Shown one piece after another: positions 1 to 12,500 of a stretch of DNA of 64,000 bases. This DNA comes from Alligator mississippiensis (Eukaryota > Chordata > Crocodylia > Alligatoridae). The first letter of the stretch is position 1, and each line of letters starts with the position of its first letter. The stretch covers positions 19,910,501-19,974,500 of the forward strand of contig NC_081835.1 of NCBI RefSeq assembly GCF_030867095.1. The letters run 5' to 3'. The position numbers were made by a program, and so were the translations under genes. The notes beneath the pieces are model-generated. The model made no database searches, was not told where the DNA came from, and saw nothing but the letters and a program-made list of their open reading frames with translations.

Positions 1-490
1 GGATCCCCCCCAGATCAAGGATCCCTGGCAGCAGCAACAGAGCAAAAATCATTCATAAGGATGGCGTCGATTCATTTCTCTCTAAAGGACAAAGTTGCTT
101 AGAAGCAGCTGTCAAAGTAGAGTGGGAGACAAAAGCAGGTCGTTCAAGTGTTATCTAGACCCGGGCTGCCAGCAGATCTGTGGTTACAAGTGTTTGTTTT
201 GACAGGTAACAAAGTACTGAAGCAAAACCATATGCTCACACAGGGAGCCAAATAAAAAAACAACATGCTTCAAGATTTTTCATGATGTCAGTTCGAAAAA
301 CTGCCACAGACTTGGCCTGTCACTTCTATCAAGTGGGCAGGCTGCCTCTGAACTGCAAGTTTTCCAGGGCAGGCAGCAGCACCTACTTTGTGGCCCTTCG
401 ATAAAAAAATAAAAATAAAAAAGAGGGAATCTGATTCTGACCAGGTCCCTTAGGCAGTCCCTGAGGCCAGTAGCTAGCCTGCCATCTTAC

Positions 491-586
491 CTCTTCCCGG
501 AGCATCGTGAAGAGGAAGTTCATCAGGACTGCATGCTTGCGAGGGTACTTCTGACACAGGGCGCTGATAGCCTGTACCACCACAAC
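491..586 (-). CDS. COPG1: COPG1 exon 13 (residues 377-408)
   Basis: Thirty-two codons from [20 protein letters not shown] to FTMLREE. The donor is GTAAGA. The next exon is beyond the left edge; 1-490 is intron with no recognisable coding content. Confidence 0.96.
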
Positions 587-3500
587 CTGGACAGGTTGGA
601 GAGAAGTGCGTTTACCCAGGAGAACTCCATCTTGTTTCAGTTAGTTTTCACCCATCTCCAAATGGGGAAAGATGCAGGACTGAAGCCTAGACACCATGCT
701 TTTCTTTTCACCCGAAACACTGGGTATGTGAACAGAAAGAGCTGCCCTGGGATGAGAAGGGATTCCCATCTCAATTGCAATTACTTCCTAGAGAAAGTCA
801 GTGTAGGAGCCCAATAAACCTTAATAAAAAAAAGGGGGTTTTTAAAAAGGCTCTCCGGAAGGGAGCCTGCTAGTGGCTAAGGTGTTATATAGAGGGCCAA
901 CCTTTGCGGTAGGTGTGCCAAAATTAGGCCCACACCCTCCCCACGTACCACTCCAATCCTCTTCCCCTGCCCAATCTACTGTTTTGCTTTCTACTTCCAG
1001 CCCTGTGCTCCCTGCCTTATCTGTTCCCCCTCTGGCCTGCTGCATGCCACACACAGAGGCTTCCTGTGCCAGTTATGGCACCCTTGTCACCAGTTTGCCA
1101 TCCCTGACAAACTGGTGTGGTTTGGCAATGACAAAACAGTTGATCTCAACAGCCCCTACAGTCCCAAGGTTTCAGAAGGCAAGCATGTACAGAGGAAGAC
1201 CCCCACACGATGCCTCTTCCTGGGACCTCACTGTACCTTGAATTCATCTGAGATTTCTGACATGAAGGAGGAGATCTGCTTCATGAGCCGGTCAATGCTG
1301 CTCTCACTGCCGGTTTTCAGCAGCGTGGTGATAGCCAAAGTGGCAATGCTGCGGTTGGAGTCAGTCACTAAGTTCTCCAGGTCCAGGTTACAGGCAGTTA
1401 CAGCAGACGGATGTTTCATGGCAACCTAGAGACGAGACCAAGTGGAATTCCCTGAGCAGACGGAAAAGGCTCAGCCAGCAAAGCCACATGCTTGCAGCCC
1501 TAACACAGCACCAGCCTCACCTAGCACACCCACGTGCAATAGATTCCATGTAGTGGTCATGCCAGAAACGTTATTAACCTAAGGGAAAAGGTAACAGCTC
1601 TGACCCCCTGTAGACATATCCCCACGCTGAGAGAGAAACATTGGTGGCTTGGCTTCTAAACGCCTTTTCTTCCTCTCTCCTCTCACTAAAGGGAGGCCCA
1701 GGATCTGTGCCACCTGGCCATGCCTGCAGAGGAAGCCAAAAGTCCTCATATAAGAGTCTTCAGTACTATGTCCCATAGAGCAACATTATGCAGAGGGCCT
1801 TTGTACACAGGGCCTAACCACTTGATTTACTAATCCCACAACTCTTTTCTTTGACATTAAAGAAGATAAGGGATGAGGGCTACTCTAGTCTTTATGCTGG
1901 AACAAAATCTGCCAAGGGAACAGGTCAAGCACCAGGAGGAATTGTCCCCAACTGCATAACAAGGCTTCATCCTGAGATCTTGAGGCTCCAAAGGAAATGC
2001 ACTGCCACAGACTGATATTAGATAGATGCCCATTAGCCAGCATGATCTGTTTTCCTCACCCAATGCCTTCTTGGACATTTTATTCTGCCCAGGAAGCAGC
2101 AAGATGTAAGCTCTAAATTGGAATGAAAGACGCAGGGGAGTGGCATGTGAGGTGGGAGGCAGGAGGCTGACAAGCTTATAAGAAAAAATGGCACAATCCA
2201 GCTCCTTTCACCTCTCTGGAATCCAGACCCCACATAGGGGCAGAAGCCATTCAGAGGCCCACCTACCTTGTTGAGGGTGCGGACAGCTGCATACCGAAGA
2301 GCTGCCTTTGGGGAGCTGCAGAACAACTGTAACACTGCGGAAAAAAGCACCAGAGGCAGAGATTTAGCGACCTCTGAACAAGACGGGCTTCCCTCCTCCC
2401 CAGGCACGTGATTCATTGTAAGGCAACAGGGAAAAGAAAAATAAAGATGTTAGCAGAAGATAACAGGAGGTGTGTTTGAGAGGGATCTCTCTCGACTTGC
2501 CATCTGCCCATGCCTATTCCAGTGCCCTAAGAACCACAGGGCACAGTAGGTTAGCTAAGCTGTCTCCCTCTCCCCTCCCCTACATCACTGTCACCACAAA
2601 ATGATCATGAAGCCATGATTTGGAGAAGTATGGTTTTACCTGTTGTGGAACCTGGATCTACCACCTTTCTATTGAACTATTATCTTTACTATTATTTAAA
2701 CTGGATTTTTCCAGTTTCAGTTCAACTCCCAGGCCTTTCCAAGCACTGGCCAACTTCAAGGCTTTCTACTGTGGAGAGAGGCCACATCAATTTGCCCCTT
2801 CCCCAAAATCCAAATGCATCACCTCAGTGCCATGCCTGAATCCCCTTGAGCTGTGAAACTAGTGCCCCAGATGGGCGCTGGTGCTAAGTGGATGGAATTT
2901 TCTTAAGGAAATCATAGCCATCTCTGCAGAGACAATCTACACTGAAGTGTAAGAGTGATGTAGCCATGATGGCTCAGAAGTTATATTAGAGGCAAGGATT
3001 TTGTAGGGTGATATCTTTTATTGGACCAACTATGGAGTTCAGATAAATACACAAATTTCTCTAAGCTCCCCCCCACCATGCTGTGCTTCACTTGCTGTGC
3101 CTAGCTTCCTATAATCAGAGACGGAAGGAAGTATGTCTTACATGCGAAAGCTTGTCGACTTTATTCCAATGCCAGAGTTGGTCTAATAAAAGATATCCTT
3201 GTCAGTCCACAATGAACACAGCAGGCAGATACCTCTACCAACAGCCAAGGCACACATATGCAATAACAAAGCTCCAGCAGGTATGAGACAGGCATGAGAG
3301 GTCAGCTCTGTAAGCCTGAATGTATTTAAGAGCCTTGTATCATAGGTTAGTTTACAGGGGGAACTGTCACCCGGCCACAATCCCAGTTATTCCCTGACAC
3401 AGCACTGGAATTACCTGAAACAGCAGGTGCCAATTCTTTGGCCGTGCAGGTGGGCAGGTTGACAATGGCAGAAGCAGCTTCGTAGACAACCATCTCATGC

Positions 3501-6500
3501 TTGTTTCTCAAACAGCTCTCAATGAAGTCAAACAAGGGGCTGTCACGGCTAGGAGACAAATTATGAGAATAATGTGGGCTTTAAGTACTGGGAGGACAGA
3601 CAGAACCAGCTGAAAAAGAACAACTCCTATGCTAATGGAAGCTTCACTTTATGTAGAAAGGACTAATGGTAATAGTGGTCACTCTGCCTCACTCCATGAA
3701 CAATGTAGGGCTGGAATCAAGACTCACTGGCTCCAGACTACATACCCCTCCCCATTAGCTGGAAGACATATGGCAGGGGCTCTTAATCATTGGGTTGCCA
3801 GGCTACTATGGGTGGATGGCAAGTGAGATTATGTCCTGTAGGCAGGTTAATTAACTGTACCGAGGCACTGGTAATCACCTCAGGCATCATGCGAAGCTAA
3901 CTCAGCACCGTTCCTTCCTAATGTCAGACCCCAGCACATGTGGAACACTTTGGCACTAGGAGCACTTGGAGAGGAGTAGGACAATGGGGGAGATGGGCTG
4001 TGGGGCTCTGGTGAGGTGCAGGTGTTTCATGGGATCCACAGGGTTATGAACCCTGACCTAGGGGACATGTGACATGCAGCAGTGCGGTTCTGATTCTGCC
4101 TAGCAGAGGACAACGGTACACAGACATTAGCTACATTAATTGCAACACAGGATGGAAAAATGGAAGACCTCAAGAACAGTTTAAAAAGAACAGGATACAC
4201 ATGAAAGCAGTCTGACATACAGCTAAACAACTGGGGCAGACGCACACAGGCCTGCCTAGCAATAAAACCCAAAACAATGGGGAAATCGGCTCCGCTTTGC
4301 CACCTTCCTGCTAGGTCTTAGCTGTGAATGAAAGGAAGGGGCTGCATCGCAGATTCTATGGGCCCTGCCACATGTTCAAATTATAGTTGGATAGAAACCA
4401 GCTATAAAGTTGTTACACATTTTCAAGCACTAACTTTGTAGCTGGTTGGCTCTCTGTATAGATGGATGACCATTTTATGGCATAATAATTACTTCACACA
4501 TGTGGCCAGTCTAAATGTATTGCACAATTAACCAGTTAATTGTGTTATGTGTAACAGGTGGCAGGGGTCTATTATTTCTTAAACACACAGGTGACAAGAC
4601 AGGCCCATGTGACAAGGCAGAAGTGGGGTCTAAGGCAAATCATCCTCCACGGCAACATGGTCTCCATACCTTCCAGCCTCTTCCTCCAGCAGCTTGCTGG
4701 CTACCCGGATCATCATGCAGTAGGCGAAAGGTGACTTCAGGCCATGACGCATGAACTTGCTGAGCATCTTGTTAACTGCAAGCCGGTCATTCTTGCGCAC
4801 ATGGTAGAGCAAGCCAAGGGCGTGATACTGTGCAGGGAAAGAGAAAGCAAAGGGATGCAAAAACTGCATGTCACATCACGGATGCATCTGCTCAGCCAGA
4901 CTGGGGAGGCCAGCAGAACACCAGCAGTACCACAACCCTGGTCTGCTGCATGCTGCTGCAAGGTTCTTACCTGGACCATGATATTATCACTGGATGCCGC
5001 CTCCTGAGCCTCATTCACCCAGCGTTTTACCACATCAAAGCTGGTCTTCAGCAGGTGCTGTGGGGCCACAAAGCCACAGAAAGACCCATAAGAACCTGTC
5101 CCAGTCTGGAATAAGCTTTGCAGTCACTGGTTCATATTAATCAGAAACTAGCCCCGCATTTTTTCTGACTGTCACTGGAGAGGATGCCCTATAAAGCAGC
5201 CACATGCAGACACCAGGACCTAGAGGAATCAGTCTGGAAGTGACCTGGGTTGTGTCTGTGGCTCTGGTTCAGAGAGATGCATCAACTCTGCCCAAGCTGA
5301 ATGCCACTGACTCCAACACTAGGCACCTTGCAGTGGGATTGTGAGGATTATTCATCAACATTCATATGTTGAAGCCAAAGGAAGTGCCTTGATAATGCTG
5401 GTTTATATTCCAGTAGTGTCCTCAGGCAGGACTGCAGCAATGGTGTGTTGGGTGCCGTACAGACACACAAGAAGGTATCCTCCCTGTCCTAAGGAGCTTA
5501 TGATCTAATTCCAGTATTGTCAAATCTGCTTGTACAGAAACATGGTCAGAATCAGAAAGGCTCTCTACTCTCCCCTGGCCCAATCCCAGAGCCCTCATGA
5601 AAGACAGCAGGAAGCATACATATTCCACTCTGGAGCAGGCCCTGCTCCATGCACTGTCATGGGGCCCAGAAAAAGCACCCTACAAGTTTCATGCTTCTTG
5701 TCCAGATTATCACAAATTGGAAGGAGTCCCTCACCTGAGCTGCTCCCACACTTCATCTCAGTTCTTGACACAAACCTTCTTTTAGCTCCAAGCTACACTG
5801 TAAGGTGGAGACGCTGTCCTTGGAGGATGTTGCATTAGAGAGGCAGGTGGGTCAAAAGCAAATGCATCTAAGTTGTTCAGTGTCTTCATTTGGGGGGGGG
5901 GGGGGGGGAAGGGACAGACACTGTTGTTGAGAGGCTGATATGCCTTTTGAGAAAACTCTCTAGAAACACTGCATATTTTCTCCTCTCTACCACTTTAAAA
6001 ATATAATGCAGATCAGTTGACTTAATAACAGATGGCAGGAGTGTATTTGTTCTAATTTTACAAACCACGTGGGTGACTGTAATGCTCAGAGCAATGGATT
6101 GTACTGATTTAACCCAGACACAGCATGCACAGTCCTTCTGCAGGCTCACACCTTTACCAACAAACTTCAGGCTTCACAGCAACACTCCTGCTAATCCAGT
6201 CCAGGCAATACCACCCTCCGCATCCCGTGCTGCTCTCCATGTCTCACCAGTCTCTGTCTCTAACAGGCACTGCCAGTCATGCTAAATGACATAATTTTGT
6301 ATACTGAACAAACAGAGACTAAACAACCCATTTCTATTTATGACCGAAGGGAGTATTTGAACTCGAGTCTGCAGAGGGAAAAGGCGAGGGCATCAATAAC
6401 ACACTGCATCTATTTATATAGCACTTTATCCCAAGTTCTCAAAGCATTTTACAAAGCTAGCTAAGATTTGCACCAGTTTCACAATTGGAGCAAGGGAGAC

Positions 6501-9500
6501 TCACAAAGGTCACACATCCTTCTTCACAATCTGAGTGTGGGTTCTCCTCAGTTACACTTCATCTAAAGCCAGTTCTCTCTGCTGAAAAGCCGAAAGGACG
6601 GTGCAATAGATACACTACAGTTCAGTTCTGTGTACAGATTTGCTTCCCAGCCAAATTGGCCCTCCAAAAAAATCACCCTGCAGGTGTATACATACCAGTG
6701 AGGACACCAGGGCCGAGCTGGATACGCTGGGCACTTTGTCCACAATTGCCTGCTTCATGTAGCGCTCAATGGCCTGCAGCATGGTGCTCTGCAGAAACAG
6801 AGAGGAAACCAGACCTGACTCCATAGTAGGAAAGCAGAGAAGACAGGGAAGAAAAGGAGGGGTAGGACTAGGAGAAACAACTCACTCAGGACCAAGAAGA
6901 TAAAAGCCCAACAACAGGGAATACTTGCAAGACAGGAGGCACTTACATCCGTGATTTGGCAGAGTGCTCTCACAGCAGGGCCTCGGTAATTGTCATCCTT
7001 CCCAGTCATGTCTTTGGTTAGGCTGGATGAACATGGAAGAAACTTATAGCACAGCACTTTTCACCCAATAGCTCCAGATAAGACAACATGCAGTGAGCAA
7101 GTACCAACAGCAGGGCTGGATTTCAGTCAAAAGCCAACCAAACCAAGAGATTATCTCCAGTTGGTTCAGGAGGATAAAAGAGTGCTAACTTCAACCCTGC
7201 CTTATTTCAGTAGGAAGTGTTTGGTTATAAATGCAGAAGTAGCCCTTATGCAAGGACAGGAGACCTGAGCGCACACACAACGCTATCCAACTATTAAAAG
7301 GGAATAGCTAAGGTAAAGCAACATGGAATTTACTGTACCATACAGGTCACCAATATCACTAGGATGTCAGTGTCTGTAATGTAATGGCCTCTTCTCTCAA
7401 AGAGGAAGCTTTCTTCTCACCTATGAATTTCCCCACCCTCCTGTAGACATCACTGCTATCTCCAAGTGGCTGTAGGAGCATTGTTGAAATCCATATGGGA
7501 ACAACTGTGATAGGAAGGAGATGCCTCACAGAGGACTCACCTGCTAGTTACAATGATGACATCCTCAGCGATGGATGACATCTCTTTGATGGTCAGGTAA
7601 CACATCCTGCGAAGCGTTGGCTACCAAGGAAAATGGAAAAGACAACTGTTAGCTGGGAGGACAGTCACCACGGATGGCTGCTGTTCTGCCAGTGTTCCTA
7701 ACTACTTTACATTTCCAGATACTTGGCACTTTTTTAAAGCTCCAATTCCTGCAGACAGGTATTGACAATGACAGAATCTCAGTTCTCATTTATAAAAAAG
7801 GACAGACAAAGCCATCGTGCCAACATATCCAACAGATCCCTGATTTCATCTTACGTGTAACCATCATGTTTACAAGGAAAGGCTTGAGAACGTGACTAGA
7901 GGGCAACTAAAGGACTCAGAAACTAGAATACAAATAAAACCCGCATCATTTCTAACGATATTTAGTCTTGCGATTTTGTGGTAGCTTTTTTGGTATGTTT
8001 GAGGCAGGCAGCTGACTGTGGGGAGGGAACCAAGTCAAAAGACTGCTGCTGGACTACTCAGAACTACCACCCCATTTCTCAAGTTGGCTACCAGCACAAC
8101 ACCAATTTTTTTGCTTTCTTTAGATCCTACTGGGGGTCAGGCACGGCTGGTGAACTCAGAGGGGGGGCAGAAGGGGCTGCTGCAGCCAGCCGGGCACTCC
8201 GACCGATAGAGAGGAGGCTGCAAACCCCCCCTCACCACCACCCCGCGGGACCCTCCACCACCCCACCAGTCTGAGTTCACCAGCCGTGCCTGCTGGGGGT
8301 GGATCAGAAGGCAATAAATTCAAATTATCATGGGGCATAGAGTAAGGCAGGCTGTCATTTATTATGCTCATTCAGTACGTACCTCAGTGGTGCCCAACCA
8401 ATCTAGTTATCACAGTGATGTGAAAATTAAGTATAAAAGGAATAAGACAGAAAAGCCCAAGCCAATGGCACATCCAAAGAGTCTGTCTTGGTAAACGGCT
8501 TGATTAGGTGGATGGCAGCTGTTTGATCTGGATGATCTGTGACCAAAAGGGACATCCACAAGGTCACCTGCACAGAGTAACTTTAGGTACCATATATGAT
8601 GGCACGAGTTCCTTTTCCTTTGGAATGGGGCACTTTACACCAAGGGGGCAGAATCACCCTTCCTGTTGACACATTAGCCTCAGGTCAATATGAGCAGATC
8701 TATATAAAAATGCATAAATAAAGGACTTACATCATTGGACTGGAACAGCTTGGTCATAGCAAAGAAGGCTTCCGTAGCTTCCATCACACCCAGGTGCTCC
8801 CCCTAGTATGGGCAAGAGAGAATCAGGAATTATCCCTTAAGTACAATAGCTTTAGTGCTGGGTAGAGGCTGGGCTGACAACCTGGTTATTGACATGACAA
8901 GCCCAGCTTGGGCTGTGACAAAGGAAGGTCTCCTTCCCACCCACATGCTTCAGGACAGACACAGAGAATCCACTTCCGATACTGGTGTTAGGACATTGAC
9001 CTGCAAGACTCCTGACCCAGCATGAGAACAGCTCAACTGCTGGTGTAGACAGCACAATGCCTTTTTCACTGCTGCTACAGAAAGCAAGACTACTACTAAT
9101 GGACTTGGAGATGGTTCCTTGAAGGTAAAAGAAGAGTTTGGTCTGTACAGCCCATGCAGTCAGTCCCTTCAGCTGTGATGGCTAATAAGAAGCCAGTTAT
9201 CTAAATACTTAAAAATGCAGAGATGCCTGACAGGCTGAGGTACTTTTGAAAAATCCAACTGAGCACATAAAACCTATTCAAATTCTGACCTGTAACACCA
9301 GTCGAAACTCGGGTTAGGCCCACATTGCCCATCAGGCAGTGCTACAAAACTAATTTCCTGTTGTCATCAACATGTGCGTTTAATTTTTTTTTTTTTAAAC
9401 TGTCCACTTCCATCACTCTAGAACTTTTGACAAGGGCCAGCTTACAGAATAGTCATTTCTTTTCCTGTTATTAAGCATCATTTCATGAGACATTTAAATT

Positions 9501-12500
9501 ATCAGAATGTAGCAGACAAGACTAATTTCTAGAAGAAACAGGTTTAAAACCTGAAGGATTCCTTGTTCATATTTCTATTACCTGGTTTATGAGGTACAAA
9601 ATTCTGGTGAGGATGTGAGCACATTTCCGAGGGTTTATGGGAGTCTCATTAAACACCCGAGCCTAGGAGCAAACACAAGCACGAGTCAGACCCAAAGGAG
9701 ATATGGTTTACCCAACACAACACTTTCTTTAAAGCAAGGATGCTATAGCTAATATGTTCTCGGCTGGGTATTTTAAGACTGTTCTCAATTACTTCAGAAC
9801 AGCTTTTCCCAGTTCATAATTAAGCAGCTGTTCTCTATTCACAAACAGCCCTATTAACTCAGCCTGCTGTCAAAAAGCCTTGCTGTAATCAAAGTTTGAG
9901 AGGCCAAATTCAGACCTCAGTCACACCCAGGCAACCCCAATGCCAGGAGCAACAGCAGTTCTTGCACTGATGCACAGGCCAGGTTAGGATACAGCTCCCT
10001 CTCCCAGAGCTGAGCCAGCTCTACCCAAGGCTGACAGGAGGCAACATTACTAAAAATATCATGTATGAACAGATGACTCTGAACACACAGGCAGCTGGTC
10101 TATGATGGGAGGAGAAGATTTTTTTCCCTAAATAATCATTTCTCAGACCAGACCCATGCTGCATTAGGCAAAGACTATCCCATAACCATCTGCAGGCTGC
10201 TTACAATTTTCCTTATCCTAAGCAGAATTTTAGGACTGAGATCAGTCCCTCCCTTGGTAAGAAAAGCTCATCCGTTGGAAAAGTTCATCTTTCCAACGGA
10301 TGAGAATGCATCTGTCTGTTCAGATTTATAGCACATGGACTCTTTTCATTGTCAGACAAATACGATTACTCACTTCCCTTCAAAAAAACACTCAGGGAAG
10401 TTTTGCCACTGACTTAAATAACAGCAGCATTGAGGCAAAATTGTAGTTAGTTGCTAAGAGTCTCTAAGTAAGAAGAGACCATGTCACTGTGTGCAAGAGA
10501 GACAGCGAGCTCCATGGGATTTTAAGGATTTACCTCTTGCAATACTGCACTCTTCTCCAGGTGCTGAAATGGATTGGAACCCCCACCTGGAACAGAGAGA
10601 GCAATTGTGACCTCAGGAATGGTGCTGTGGGGAAAAGACACCAGAAATCCCCTTTGTTTGCACTTTTCAGGATTAGGTTTGAAGGATTAGGATGCTCAAG
10701 CATGCCATTATTACCACTAATCATCATCAGTCACCTAACCCTTCTTCAACTCCCCAACAGTATCCTCCTTTCAGGAGAGCTTTTCAAAAAACCCCCAAAA
10801 AACCAACCCCCCCAAGCAATTGTTCTTCCTTCTTAGCTCTACTAAGTCATTAATCAAATGGCTCACCCCTTCGCAGAGGAGGGCTCTGTAGTTTTCTCTC
10901 CACCTTGCCTCAGGTGAGGTAGAATGATTAGCTCTGAAGAAACTCTCATGCAATGTTGCTCCCAGATGGGGGTAACTGGCTTTGAAAGGCCCTCTTCCAG
11001 TCCCCAGGGCTGACAGCACTTCCAGTGATAGCAGCAAAACCAATCAGGCTCGGAAATCAATCCAACATAGCCATAAACCCACAAAGCTCTACCTCCCCAT
11101 CCCCCCGGTAAATCAGGACTGTGTTAGACTCTGCTCCATCATGCAATCAGCGGAATCCATCAATAAGCTATTTTTTCAGATCTACAGTTAATTAAAGCGA
11201 ACAAGGCAGTGGACTGGACAGCCTGGAAATAGAGTCTCTTTAATCATCCTATTTAACAGACCAAACGCTACTTGATGAAAAACATCAACAATTAGAGCTG
11301 GAACGCTCACAGGGCAAGAACTACAATTATGTGTAGCATCCATTATCTGCCCTTCTTGGACGTATCAGCGAGTTTCAGCCTTGCCTGAGTTGGCAGTTAT
11401 TGATAAGCAATTTTCATTAGTGCCTAAACTCAATTTGCCATGTGGACCCAACATGACCCAAAGCCACCCTCGCTCAACACTGGTGCTGCCTGCATTCAGT
11501 ATAGTCCCTGACATGTAATGCCCTGTTATGATCTGGCCCTGAAGAATTGTATAAGGGAGAAGCAGTCTGTGTGAGACTCAGATCTATACTTAAAGGCACT
11601 GGTTCCTTTCATGTAGGCAAGAGATACCCCTCCACCTTGGGATCCATTCACCAACACAACATGTGGCTGAACAAAGCTTAAATGTGCAGATGAAGAGAGA
11701 AGGGAGACGACAAGAGAGGAGCGATGAATGCCAGTGTTTGTAGATGTACGTACTCCAAAAGCGGGTTGAATAAGCTCACCTAGCAGGGAAGGCTTAACAG
11801 CATCCAGTGCCCCTAACTCTGCTCACTCCTGCAACCCAAGGATCACTTTGGCTTCTAATATTTGTAATTCTCAAACCTGTCATTAATATTACTAACCATC
11901 ATCAATTGCTTGACCCTTCTCCAACTCCTTGCACCTAAGCATCTTAAGGCATTTTATCTGTGTTGACTTAACTACTAAAGCATCCTGCAACCCAAATAAT
12001 TATCCCCATTTCAGAGATGGGGAAAACCAAGGCACATAAGTTATGGGCTACAGTTACCAAAATGACCTCTAATTGAGTACTGGTTTGTGGACATGCTTCC
12101 GCTGACCTCCGCGGGGTGTTGGGAATGCTCAGCACTGCTACATGCCTTGCACTGGACACTCAGAAGTTGGGGCCACTTTTGAAATTGCCCTTACATGGCT
12201 TGCCCAGGCTGCATAAGAAGGATGTGGAAGAACTGGAAAAGATCTCTGGTCCCCTGACTACCAGGTTTTACCCACAAAATGATCTTCTCTGTCCTTTTAC
12301 GATTGGATGTACTAGACTAATCTGTGAGGTCAGTAAGCTAAGGGACACGCTACATCACTTAAACCTGAACTTGGCAAGAGTTCAAGACTGAAAGAAATCC
12401 TCTGTGGATTAGCTTTTTGTTGTGCATGTAGCTCGGAGAGAGGAAACTTCATTTAACATGGAAAAGCCTAATGCAAACAAGCACCAAGAACCAGAGCAAA

